This document shows positions 14,914-22,959 of a stretch of DNA of 26,368 bases, piece after piece. The stretch's first letter is position 1. Each line of letters begins with the position of its first letter. The notes under the pieces were generated by a model. That model was not told the DNA's origin and did not search any database. It was given only the letters and a program-made list of their open reading frames with translations. The position numbers were made by a program, and so were the translations under genes. The DNA is from a virus, in IMG/VR virus record IMGVR_UViG_3300002144_000205, positions 1-26,368 of that record; one strand, written 5' to 3'.

Positions 14914-15575
14914 TACCTTTTATTATAAGTCGACTTTGAATCAATTGCCACGTAATACGTGACTCCTTTACCTTTAAATTGTGAGATACCTTTTGAACAA
15001 AGCGTAACCTCATAATCTATTGGCATTAGTTTCAAGTTATCAGTTTTAATGATAATCCTGAACTCATCAACAGTTTCACCAATTTCAACGCCAAAGTCAT
15101 CTGCGTTGCTGTTGGCACTGTCGATTGCTTTCAGATAGCATTTGCCGCCTTCGCCTACAAACGCAATCTCTGAAAATTGTAATACCCCTGCGGCCTTCAA
15201 TACTGAAGACAACGTATCTGCCGTTACATCCACAACAACATCAGCTGTAGGAATAACAATTTCCTTTTCTGGTGGAGTGTGAATCATCGATAGATCTGCA
15301 AAGACATACTTGGTACGTCTTTTTCCTTCCGAGATAATAAAGTATTTATCAAAAAACTCCACATCCGGATCGTTATATAGAGATAAAATTGAAAGAAACC
15401 GCGATAAGTCGTAAATACAAGCATCAGCTGGTATTTCTTGACTGATGTTTGCGATCGCAATCAGTGTTTTCTCTGGAGTTATAGTCTTAATAACTGAACC
15501 AGCTGCCAACAAGATAGACTTGTTGATAGAGGTAAAGCTTTTTAGGACCGTCAAGGTTTCGTTAGAAAATTTCAT
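14913..15575 (-). CDS. 45: Sliding clamp gp45
   Basis: 220 residues (T4 gp45: 228). The start MKFSNETLTVLKSFTSINKS, and IYDLSRFLSILSLYNDPDVE and KYFIISEGKRRTKYVFAD, match the phage sliding clamp family. The trimeric ring holds the DNA polymerase on the template and, in T4, also activates late transcription with gp33 and gp55; the TATAAATA boxes in this window fit that. A perfect early promoter lies 35-63 bases upstream. Confidence 0.96.
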   Translation of the reverse strand: MKFSNETLTVLKSFTSINKSILLAAGSVIKTITPEKTLIAIANISQEIPADACIYDLSRFLSILSLYNDPDVEFFDKYFIISEGKRRTKYVFADLSMIHTPPEKEIVIPTADVVVDVTADTLSSVLKAAGVLQFSEIAFVGEGGKCYLKAIDSANSNADDFGVEIGETVDEFRIIIKTDNLKLMPIDYEVTLCSKGISQFKGKGVTYYVAIDSKSTYNKR

Positions 15576-15609
15576 TATATAGGTTTCTCCATTAGTTTAT
15601 TGTTGTATA

Positions 15610-15638
15610 TTATAACAGGTTTATTTAGATTTGTCAAT
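15610..15638 (-). promoter_or_regulatory. Early sigma70 promoter for gp45 and replication genes
   Basis: TTGACA (15638-15633), 17 bases, TATAAT (15615-15610), with an extended -10 TGT just before. It overlaps the 3' end of the upstream glycosyltransferase gene and would drive 45, 44, 62 and regA. Confidence 0.88.
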
Positions 15639-16490
15639 AGGATTATAAGACTTTCTGTTAGATGTATTATCTGCAGTTGCCGTAACACCTAATTGACCAA
15701 GAGATCCCATGTCACCCTTAAAGATATAAGAACCAACATGGTTGATTTTCATCCAAGGACACATCCATACTGATAGACCAGCTTTGCGAGCCATTTTACA
15801 GAAGAAGTAGTCTTCGGATAAGTACCTTCTAGATTCTGGGTCGATGACACAATCAAAGAAAGCGTGGATATCTCGAGTACCGTCAAATTGTTCTGTCCTA
15901 ACGTGGTCTGGTCTATATGCCAATTCAGGATAAGCATCTCGATATTTCTCTAATGCACCTCTTGTAATTAACATAAATCCAGTACCGCCTTCGGCAACTT
16001 CAACTGGTTCTGCGAGTTTAAATTGTTTTATACCTCCAACTGGATTAAAAACAAAATCTGATGTAAATTTTTCTAAGTCAAACGGATTCTCTACGCCTAC
16101 GCCAGCTTTGGCAGCTGCAGCAACCTTTTCCCAAGCAATTGTCTTCTTAGGATATGGACCGCATACAACATCGTATTTTTCTGGATCTGAAATCTGCAAT
16201 GCAAGTAATGCTAATGCATCACGTGGATCAAATCCAATGTCTGCGTCAATAAACAACAGATGAGTACAGTCAGAACGAAGGAATTCATCTACGATATAGT
16301 TCCTTGCCCGTTGAATTAAACTTTCGTTGAATAGAAAGTAGTACTTCATTGGAATTTTGTGAGAACTACATAGCATACTTAAATCGTTAGTCGATTTGGT
16401 ATATAGTCCTGTACACTGACCACCATACATAGGTGTACCAATAAAGAGTCTTTGTTTTTGTAGTTCTTCTGTCTTTACTTCTAACTTCAT
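15621..16490 (-). CDS. GT-A type glycosyltransferase
   Basis: 289 residues. A Rossmann-like start (RLFIGTPMYGGQC), NESLIQRARNYIVDEFL, and the metal/nucleotide-sugar motif D82-A83-D84 in LLFIDADIGFDP mark a GT-A fold enzyme near family GT2. The acceptor side has EGGTGFMLITRGALEKY and YLSEDYFFCKMARKAGLSV, with a late His in MKINHVG. The stop lies over an early promoter and the start overlaps DexA by four bases. It could modify phage DNA, as a second transferase for the sugar pathway downstream, or host surface glycans. The acceptor cannot be read from sequence. Confidence 0.83.
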   Translation of the reverse strand: MKLEVKTEELQKQRLFIGTPMYGGQCTGLYTKSTNDLSMLCSSHKIPMKYYFLFNESLIQRARNYIVDEFLRSDCTHLLFIDADIGFDPRDALALLALQISDPEKYDVVCGPYPKKTIAWEKVAAAAKAGVGVENPFDLEKFTSDFVFNPVGGIKQFKLAEPVEVAEGGTGFMLITRGALEKYRDAYPELAYRPDHVRTEQFDGTRDIHAFFDCVIDPESRRYLSEDYFFCKMARKAGLSVWMCPWMKINHVGSYIFKGDMGSLGQLGVTATADNTSNRKSYNPIDKSK

Positions 16491-17125
16491 ACTGTAATTT
16501 GCTCCAAGTCGTTTTCAGCTCGAGTGATTGACTGTAATCTTAATACATCAGCCAATATGTCCCATGCAGAATCATGTGCTTTAAATACGGATTCCCACTT
16601 ATCTTCGTTTGCACAAGGAGCGAATCCGTTCTTCTTTAAACCAAAATCAAACTTTGCGTCAATATATGTTCTTGTATCTCTAACAGACCAATGTTTGAGG
16701 TGTGAGTGTAAATGGCCTACTTTACCCTGAGACTTAAATAGTCTTTCAAGAATAACGGGGTCAAAGGAATTGGATCTTGACCACCAATAGCTAATCTTTG
16801 GAGCATCAATTAAAAAGTCGGTAAATTGTTTCACAAAGTCTTCAACCGATAAGTCTGAACTTTTAGGAGCAATATTCTTTCTTACTTCAGGATCCTGTTT
16901 AGCCCAAAAGTCAAGAGTACTTCTATTAACTGCCCAATTATAGTTCTTTACTTGTTCTGCTACATCCAATTTAAATTTCTTTACCTTGAACACATCGCCC
17001 AAGGTGTAAGGATCGTTGGATGTAAACTTGTCCCACTGAAATACCATTACAGATATATCAATGACTGCACAATCCAGAACATCTTGTCCCATTGTTTCAA
17101 AGTCGATGATTAAATCATTTCTCAT
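16487..17125 (-). CDS. dexA: DexA-like 3'-5' exonuclease (DEDDh)
   Basis: 212 residues (T4 DexA: 227). Exo I is IIDFETMG with D8 and E10; Exo II has D122 in SNSFDPVIL; Exo III is HDSAWDI with H184 and D189, so all five DEDDh residues are present. NRSTLDFWAKQDPEVRKNIA and the RDTRT stretch match DexA. T4 DexA degrades single-stranded DNA and oligonucleotides early in infection. The gene is first after its own early promoter and is coupled to the GT-A gene. Confidence 0.92.
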   Translation of the reverse strand: MRNDLIIDFETMGQDVLDCAVIDISVMVFQWDKFTSNDPYTLGDVFKVKKFKLDVAEQVKNYNWAVNRSTLDFWAKQDPEVRKNIAPKSSDLSVEDFVKQFTDFLIDAPKISYWWSRSNSFDPVILERLFKSQGKVGHLHSHLKHWSVRDTRTYIDAKFDFGLKKNGFAPCANEDKWESVFKAHDSAWDILADVLRLQSITRAENDLEQITV

Positions 17126-17150
17126 ACTATATTCCTATGTTCAATGTATT

Positions 17151-17179
17151 ATTATAACACAGTTTAGTCATTATGTCAA
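17151..17179 (-). promoter_or_regulatory. Early sigma70 promoter for dexA
   Basis: TTGACA (17179-17174), 17 bases, TATAAT (17156-17151), with extended -10 TGT. It lies in the 59-base gap between the methyltransferase stop and dexA. Confidence 0.88.
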
Positions 17180-17184
17180 CGGTT

Positions 17185-18402
17185 TTATACAAAGAATTCA
17201 GTTAAATTTTGTCTCATGTCCTTACCGAGAGGATCAAACATCGTTTCTTCTTTGTGATTGTTTTGACGTAGGAAGGTTGTATCAGATAGTTCTAATTCAC
17301 CACGTAAGAATTTCGCAATTTCACCATGAATACTTGCGGATGTAGGAACAGGTACGTTTTGAGCAATATGATTTACTTTCGTAACACCACCAACAAGTTC
17401 AAAATCTGCAGGGAATCCCATCATGTGTAATGCTTCACGAATTGTCATTGATCTTTCGTATACAGGATGAATTGAATCAACCATGTTACGACCAATCACT
17501 GCATTCATATATTCACCAAAGACGTGAACTGAACCATCCCAAATACCTTTACCATCAGCAAACTTCATTATAGCATGATCAGATAGTTTAATGCCTTTCT
17601 CATTTTTGGTATCTTTAAACCATTTGTTGGCTTCTTCTAACATGCCGTTACGTTGAACCCATTGGAAGGTTGATTTAATATCTTCTTCAATACAGACTTC
17701 ACGAGGATCACGATTAGTTTTTACCTTGATGAATTTGTAATAAGGTTCTGTATCAATATTCTTATTAATAATCAAATCATGTTGTAACGCGCCATCAGGA
17801 ATCTCAGCAAGATGATCTTTAAATGATTTGCGATCTTTCTTGAACCAATTCATGACTGGCGCAGTAGGTGATTTCCATCCAATAGCAAAAGTACGATCTC
17901 TTGCTTGAGGTAAACCATGATATTTGGAAGATGTTTTATATAGAGTCAAACTATATCCACGTTCTTCACAAATCTTATAAAGGTTCTCGGCAACACCTCG
18001 GCCTTTCTTTGTGTATAATGCAGGAGCGTTTTCAACGACCACAACTTTTGCACCAAGACGGTCAATCCCATCTTCAAATACTTTGTACATCCATTCGTTC
18101 TTTGCACAACCTGAACCTTTTACTTCTTCGCTTTTACCAGTATTCAATTGAGATAGAGCAGCACAAGGAGGAGTACCAGAGACAACGTCAACTTGTCCTC
18201 TTGGTTCATCTGAATCCAAAAGTACGTATTCAAGACCTCGGTTATGTACATTGTTTTGATAGTTCATATAATGTGAATCGTTTGCTTCGAAACCATCATA
18301 CGAATATACTGCTTCAGGTGGAACGCCAAACGCACGTTCAGCGCCAAGCATTTGTCCACCAATGAGTGGCACAAGAGGTGCCCATTTAATTTGTTCGTTC
18401 AT
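17185..18402 (-). CDS. C5-cytosine DNA methyltransferase-like protein
   Basis: 405 residues. Motif I-like PLIGGQMLGAERAFG at 12-26, motif IV GTPPCAALS with nucleophile C80, motif VI VVENAPAL with E124, motif VIII GLPQARDRTF with Q166, R168 and R170, motif IX-like MTIREALHMMGFPADF, and motif X-like HIAQNVPVP. All catalytic residues for transferring a methyl group from S-adenosylmethionine to C5 of cytosine are present, and no matching restriction enzyme is seen. PCAALS and IAQNVPVP differ from the usual PCQxFS and GNAVPP and mark a phage subgroup. It is the last gene of the modification operon. Its job is puzzling because the same operon should make C5-hydroxymethylated cytosine. TTGGAG precedes the ATG. 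Confidence 0.88.
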   Translation of the reverse strand: MNEQIKWAPLVPLIGGQMLGAERAFGVPPEAVYSYDGFEANDSHYMNYQNNVHNRGLEYVLLDSDEPRGQVDVVSGTPPCAALSQLNTGKSEEVKGSGCAKNEWMYKVFEDGIDRLGAKVVVVENAPALYTKKGRGVAENLYKICEERGYSLTLYKTSSKYHGLPQARDRTFAIGWKSPTAPVMNWFKKDRKSFKDHLAEIPDGALQHDLIINKNIDTEPYYKFIKVKTNRDPREVCIEEDIKSTFQWVQRNGMLEEANKWFKDTKNEKGIKLSDHAIMKFADGKGIWDGSVHVFGEYMNAVIGRNMVDSIHPVYERSMTIREALHMMGFPADFELVGGVTKVNHIAQNVPVPTSASIHGEIAKFLRGELELSDTTFLRQNNHKEETMFDPLGKDMRQNLTEFFV

Positions 18403-18446
18403 TATTTAATCTCCAATTACGAAAAGTTTTAATCATCTATTATTAA

Positions 18447-19691
18447 TTATAATTCTAAACCGGCGAACTCTTTTACAAAGTGTTTAACACGATTATGTAA
18501 AAACGATCCATCAAATAGGCCATCGCTTTCTAAGAATCTCCAAAGTTTATCTTGTATAGCTTTACGTTCTTGTGGGTTTGCTTCAAGGTAATCTATCTTT
18601 TCCCACATATCCTCAGCACTATCAATTCTCAATATCTTGGGTATCGGTAAAATACTTTCAGTATCGTATCCTGGATGAAAGAATGGAATGATACCGTATA
18701 CGATCATCTTCCAAAATTTCTGAGTGACAAAGTTACCTGTGGGTTGATGCGGTGGTGGAATGATTGTATATTTTGTTCTATAAAATTCATCTTCCACTTC
18801 AGCAATTCTTTTTTCTTCAAACATATGTGGATACTGAGTCGTAAATTCTTCAGCCCATTTTCCATATACTTTAACATCGGTACGTCCTTTATCAAGAAAC
18901 CAATCTTTAATAAATCCGTCTCGAGATTGACCACCATTCAAACCAATAGTGAACAGGATATCCTTATCTATATCTCTCCAATCAACTTTCTTTTCATTAA
19001 GCATAAAGATTGTTTCGATTGCGGAATACCTGTGATCTTCGTCAACATCTATTCTATTCAAAGAATCGTCATAAGCAGTAATTCTTTTTGTTTTGAACTT
19101 GCCTTCTGTTTGACTCATTACAACCTTAGGTTCATTCAATATATCTCTTGCGATAGAAGGAACGTATTTAGGATCTCCACACAAACCAATCCAAGGAGTT
19201 TGACGAATATTTAGAACGTGCATAATCGGTGCATAATAGTTTTCAAACATTTCCAAAGATTTTGCTGGCCCAGTTCCATCAAGTCGCATAATACCTTTAT
19301 TAGAAATACCAACATTAGGCATTGGACCGTAATAGATAAGACCTAGATCAAACTGTAGATTCATATTATCAAGTTTAGTTAATAACCAATCATGAATAGC
19401 AATACCTGCAGCATCATTTGCTTTCTTATCCCAATCTTCAAATAGATCTATAATATTACTTGGTACTTTAGATTCAGGTTCCTCTCCAAAGAAAGATCCT
19501 AATGTATCAGTATTTTCTTTTTGGCGAATCCTTGTTAGATCCGAACGACCAAGTAAATAAAAGTTATGTTCAGGATGGCGTTCTGCCAACATAGTATACA
19601 TCATAGGCGCTTCTTCATCGCCTGCTGTCATACTACGATTTTTTTCGTTAAAGTAGATCGAGCGACCGATCTTACCAATTACAATATTCAC
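18447..19691 (-). CDS. Glycosyltransferase, GT-B fold, candidate DNA glycosyltransferase
   Basis: 414 residues from GTG 19691, chosen because GGGGGA lies 5-11 bases upstream and the protein then begins MNIVIGKIGRSIYF, a normal first Rossmann strand; the frame is open 27 codons further upstream. The C-terminal half resembles T4 beta-glucosyltransferase as I remember it: LNGGQSRDGF against a GGS-x-RSGQR segment, and NFVTQKFWKM against NFITLRVWET, the latter part of the UDP-glucose site, followed by a common T at YDT. It overlaps the nucleotidyltransferase gene by 20 bases. I infer that it moves the operon's sugar to hydroxymethylcytosine in DNA. A glycan-modifying GT-B enzyme is the alternative. 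Confidence 0.7.
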   Translation of the reverse strand: MNIVIGKIGRSIYFNEKNRSMTAGDEEAPMMYTMLAERHPEHNFYLLGRSDLTRIRQKENTDTLGSFFGEEPESKVPSNIIDLFEDWDKKANDAAGIAIHDWLLTKLDNMNLQFDLGLIYYGPMPNVGISNKGIMRLDGTGPAKSLEMFENYYAPIMHVLNIRQTPWIGLCGDPKYVPSIARDILNEPKVVMSQTEGKFKTKRITAYDDSLNRIDVDEDHRYSAIETIFMLNEKKVDWRDIDKDILFTIGLNGGQSRDGFIKDWFLDKGRTDVKVYGKWAEEFTTQYPHMFEEKRIAEVEDEFYRTKYTIIPPPHQPTGNFVTQKFWKMIVYGIIPFFHPGYDTESILPIPKILRIDSAEDMWEKIDYLEANPQERKAIQDKLWRFLESDGLFDGSFLHNRVKHFVKEFAGLEL

Positions 19692-21285
19692 TATTCGTCC
19701 CCCATTTATGTAGAAGTCTTTTGCCAAGATAGTACAGATACATTGAATATGGAAATTCGTGTAACGCAGCAACGTTTAAGTATATCAACGCCGTTAAAAT
19801 CTTGACTCTTTCAATGTCGAATCTATTATTATTTAGCCATTTATAATAATCTTGCTCAGCATCCACCAAGATAGAAGGACGATGAATATCAACAGTGACA
19901 TTCTTTGAGTCAGAATAATCAACACTAAACAGATCACGATGAACCATCCCATGAGAAACAATCAATCCATGATTGAATTTAGCAAGGTCATAATAAGCAT
20001 CGCCTATTTCAAGATTACCTTTACCAAAGTTTTGTCTCCAATCAATTAGAATAGGATCGCCGTTAGAATCAATCAAAATATTTTCGTTATGGAAATCACC
20101 ATGAAACGCAGTAGCATAAGGATCATCACAAAGCATATCCCAATTAATACCATCAAGCAAAGCCTGAACAGTTGGAACTTCAATTCCGTTAATTTTGCCT
20201 GCTTGATCCATTACTTCGTATTTGCTATGAAACAGATCGACACGGTCTTGTGTCTTTGTTTTGTAGAAATCATAACAAGAAGCAATAAGTTCTGGTGTTG
20301 CATCTGTTAGATTAGGTTGCCACATCTTTGCATTAATAGAATCTAATACATGATTCATTACAGGTTCGCTTATTTTACTACTAAGCAGACCACCTTCAAT
20401 CATATCATAGACATACAAGTTAGTATCTGAATACGTAATCTTTGGAAACAAATCTTTATCGAGAACTTCTAATCTTTTAATACGATCTGATATAAAGGTT
20501 TCATCAATTGAGAACTTAATTACTTGACCGTCTTTAAACCAGATTGCTTCGTTTTCTTTTTCGAGAATATTAAATTCATGTTCGTCTAATGTTTCTCTTG
20601 TCTTTCTAAGAGATTCCATATTACCAATATCACACCATGATTTAAATTCAATGGCTCTTACATTTGATAGACCTTGCATCCCGTACGACTCACCCATAGA
20701 CACTGCTTGAGGGCTTTCCATGTCCTGCCAGAACTTATGAAAATCTTGAATACCAGCAATACCAATGTAGACATTACCGTCGTTCTCGACTCCTTTCGCA
20801 TTAATGTTTCCGACCTTATATTGACAAGTTCCTTTATCGTATACAACACTTAATGTACGGTATTGAGTTGTATCTCCTTGGACTTTGTTATATCCCATCC
20901 AATTACCAAACTTTGACATTTCAGAAGGATCTAAATTACAGCGATCATTAGGAATAACAGTATCGTTAGAAACAAATATGAATGGACACTGCAGGCTCTT
21001 TTTGGCGCAGTTTAAAGTGTATCCAAGGCCTGCTCCTTTGCCCTCCCAATTATCCACTTGAATAAACTTTATGTTTCTCTCAGGAAAGAATGCAGTGACT
21101 ACCTGACGAACGTAATCGCCTTTGTAACCGAGTAAGATAATAATTTCTTCTGCATCAGGAAAGTTATCAATGATATGAGCGATTGCTGGTTTATTATTAA
21201 TTGTCACCAACGCTTTATTCATAAATTTAGTATAAGGGCCAATTCTTGACCCAATACCTGCTGATGGAATAACTACCTTATACAT
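19672..21285 (-). CDS. Fused sugar-1-phosphate nucleotidyltransferase and APH-like kinase
   Basis: 537 residues from ATG 21285, preceded by AAGGAG; the frame opens 24 codons earlier but that stretch lies inside the previous gene. Residues 1-235 are a nucleotidyltransferase: PSAGIGSRIG (7-16), KALVTINNKP (24-33), GKGAGLGYTL, and FVSNDTVI with D108. Residues ~245-537 are an aminoglycoside/choline kinase-like domain: Brenner motif HGDFHNEN at 395-402 and metal-binding IDW at 414-416. Such a fusion can phosphorylate a free sugar (or choline) and activate it as an NDP compound. With an isomerase, an epimerase and a phosphatase next to it, a sugar is the likely substrate. The gene overlaps the epimerase gene by eight bases. 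Confidence 0.88.
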   Translation of the reverse strand: MYKVVIPSAGIGSRIGPYTKFMNKALVTINNKPAIAHIIDNFPDAEEIIILLGYKGDYVRQVVTAFFPERNIKFIQVDNWEGKGAGLGYTLNCAKKSLQCPFIFVSNDTVIPNDRCNLDPSEMSKFGNWMGYNKVQGDTTQYRTLSVVYDKGTCQYKVGNINAKGVENDGNVYIGIAGIQDFHKFWQDMESPQAVSMGESYGMQGLSNVRAIEFKSWCDIGNMESLRKTRETLDEHEFNILEKENEAIWFKDGQVIKFSIDETFISDRIKRLEVLDKDLFPKITYSDTNLYVYDMIEGGLLSSKISEPVMNHVLDSINAKMWQPNLTDATPELIASCYDFYKTKTQDRVDLFHSKYEVMDQAGKINGIEVPTVQALLDGINWDMLCDDPYATAFHGDFHNENILIDSNGDPILIDWRQNFGKGNLEIGDAYYDLAKFNHGLIVSHGMVHRDLFSVDYSDSKNVTVDIHRPSILVDAEQDYYKWLNNNRFDIERVKILTALIYLNVAALHEFPYSMYLYYLGKRLLHKWGTNSEYCNW

Positions 21286-21979
21286 GCATATGCTCCTTAA
21301 TTGCAGCACTGTTCTCCGCGACAGTGAAAGGCTTCTTGTAAATTGTGGATGAACCACCTACAAAGAATGTTGCACCTGCTTTCTTAAGTTCAGGAATAGT
21401 GTCAAACGATACTGCACCGTCAACTTGAATTGTGCATGTGTCAGGGTTAATACCTTCTGCGATTAATCTTTCTTTGAACTCAATGATCTTTGCTGCAAGT
21501 ACTGCAGGTTTAGATACTTGGTCTAATACACCTGGATGGATACCTAAGAACAATACAAAGTCAAGGTCAAGATATTTTACTAACTGAATTGTAGACTCCA
21601 TGTTAGAACCCATATTCAAAGCAACACCTGCGGTCTTACCTAGTTTACGGATCTTGTCAATGATTCTTACTGAGTTTGCTTCGTTCCCATCAATATGGAA
21701 AGTAAAGGTTGTGATATTATCAATACCACTAAATTGGTCAATGACAAACTCTGGGTCTTCACACATGATATGACAGTCTTGTAACATATCAGGAAACTCT
21801 GTAGCGATACGTTGACATATCTCAGGAAAGATTCCTAAACGTGGAACATAATGACCGTCCATAATATCAATGTGTAGATACTTATGGCCCATTGCCTGTA
21901 GTTCAGCAATATCACGTTGAGTGTTTAAAGGATCAGTACATACGACTGACGCGGAAAAGGTTGGTTCTAGTATTTTCAT
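21278..21979 (-). CDS. Ribulose-phosphate 3-epimerase-like protein
   Basis: 233 residues with the Rpe TIM-barrel pattern. The four metal ligands of Rpe are in place: H36 and D38 in YLHIDIMDGHYVP, H70 in DCHIM, and D187 in TIQVDGAV. GIHPGVLDQVS replaces the usual MTVNPGFGGQ loop, and GGSSTIYK matches the phosphate-binding end. It should interconvert ketose phosphates at C3, most likely ribulose-5-phosphate and xylulose-5-phosphate; allulose-6-phosphate epimerase is the alternative. A metabolic gene with no counterpart in T4, placed between the isomerase and the activating enzyme. Confidence 0.87.
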   Translation of the reverse strand: MKILEPTFSASVVCTDPLNTQRDIAELQAMGHKYLHIDIMDGHYVPRLGIFPEICQRIATEFPDMLQDCHIMCEDPEFVIDQFSGIDNITTFTFHIDGNEANSVRIIDKIRKLGKTAGVALNMGSNMESTIQLVKYLDLDFVLFLGIHPGVLDQVSKPAVLAAKIIEFKERLIAEGINPDTCTIQVDGAVSFDTIPELKKAGATFFVGGSSTIYKKPFTVAENSAAIKEHMHV

Positions 21980-21982
21980 AGG

Positions 21983-22501
21983 TTACTCCAAAATTGAATG
22001 GTTATGTGTTATAATGTCTCTGTCAAGTTCTAAATTAGAAACAACTGATTCAGTTACATAGTCAAATAGTATATATGAATATTGTTCGTAAATAGTTTTC
22101 ATCAACTGATGAGATTCTAATGTAGGAGTCTCAACGACCAAATCACTTAACATAGCAATAGTACTAGTTTTGTTACAAGTGATGGTAATTATATATGAAC
22201 CTGCAGCTCGTGCCTGTTCAGCATATAGTATGTTCGTTGGAGTCTCGCCTGATGAGCTGTTAATTACAACTACTGAATTACTGTCAATTCGTGGGAGTGT
22301 TGTATCGCCGATGAACCATGTGTCGTATCCAATGTGTGATAGACGCATAATGTGAGCACGTAAAGAATAACCCATACGACCTGCACCAATACCGATGATT
22401 GGTTTCTTAGCAACATATGCTCCTTCTAGAGCAGTGATGTATCCTTCGAGACCTTTCGTACCTTCGTACATTGCTTCTATTTCTTCAAAAATCTTTTTCA
22501 T
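21983..22501 (-). CDS. SIS-domain sugar-phosphate isomerase
   Basis: 172 residues, a single SIS domain with no CBS domains. IIGIGAGRMGYSLRAHIMRL (36-54) and FIGDTTLPRIDSNSVVVINS, then SSGETPT (83-89), resemble 6-phospho-3-hexuloisomerase (HxlB) and arabinose-5-phosphate isomerase (KdsD). It should interconvert a ketose phosphate and an aldose phosphate. With the ribulose-phosphate epimerase downstream, ribulose-5-phosphate to arabinose-5-phosphate is an attractive guess. The start overlaps the HAD gene by four bases (ATGA). Confidence 0.85.
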   Translation of the reverse strand: MKKIFEEIEAMYEGTKGLEGYITALEGAYVAKKPIIGIGAGRMGYSLRAHIMRLSHIGYDTWFIGDTTLPRIDSNSVVVINSSSGETPTNILYAEQARAAGSYIITITCNKTSTIAMLSDLVVETPTLESHQLMKTIYEQYSYILFDYVTESVVSNLELDRDIITHNHSILE

Positions 22502-22959
22502 AATATAGGGGACCTGTTTAATATAGTTAGTGCAACATGCAATAATACACCTTCACCACCATTACAAGGTACTATGTGGTCAGCATAATGTTTTGCACGA
22601 TCTGTTGCGTTATAAGGAGCGAAACCTAATTCGCATTGTTGTAATGATTCTGCATCGTGCCATCCGTCACCGACAAATGCTGTACCTTCAAAACCAAATT
22701 CCGATTGAATGTAATCAAGCCTTTCAGATTCTGAAACTAACTTGATAGGAACATTCATATCGTTAAGGCGTTTTTCTGTAATAAAGAATCCACGTTTATC
22801 CGCAGTGATTGCATATGTCTTGATACCAGCCGCAGCCAACATCTTAATGCCATCATTATCGTGCGGACCGAACTTCTTCATTACTTTACCATCTTGGGTA
22901 TAGTAGAATCCACCATCAGTCATTACACCGTCTATGTCCGTAACTAATCTCTTAATCAC
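22498..22959 (-). CDS. HAD phosphatase, KdsC-like
   Basis: 153 residues, a cap-less type C0 HAD enzyme. Motif I is VTDIDGVMTDGGF with D8 and D10, motif II is AITAD with T52, and motif IV is VGDGWHDAE with D98 and D102. The usual motif III lysine appears to be R80 (SESERLDYI). KdsC removes phosphate from KDO-8-phosphate; relatives act on other sugar phosphates. Next to a SIS isomerase and a sugar kinase-nucleotidyltransferase it most likely removes phosphate from the isomerised sugar phosphate. It overlaps both neighbours by four bases. Confidence 0.88.
   Translation of the reverse strand: MIKRLVTDIDGVMTDGGFYYTQDGKVMKKFGPHDNDGIKMLAAAGIKTYAITADKRGFFITEKRLNDMNVPIKLVSESERLDYIQSEFGFEGTAFVGDGWHDAESLQQCELGFAPYNATDRAKHYADHIVPCNGGEGVLLHVALTILNRSPIL

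Noticed and set aside
18403-18446. TATAAT-like sequence before the methyltransferase gene
   Set aside because: No -35 element at 16-18 bases; this gap looks like an ordinary spacer within the operon.
19692-19772. Upstream extension of the GT-B glycosyltransferase frame
   Set aside because: It overlaps the previous gene, lacks a ribosome site and has a Cys-rich, non-conserved look; GTG 19691 with GGGGGA upstream is preferred.
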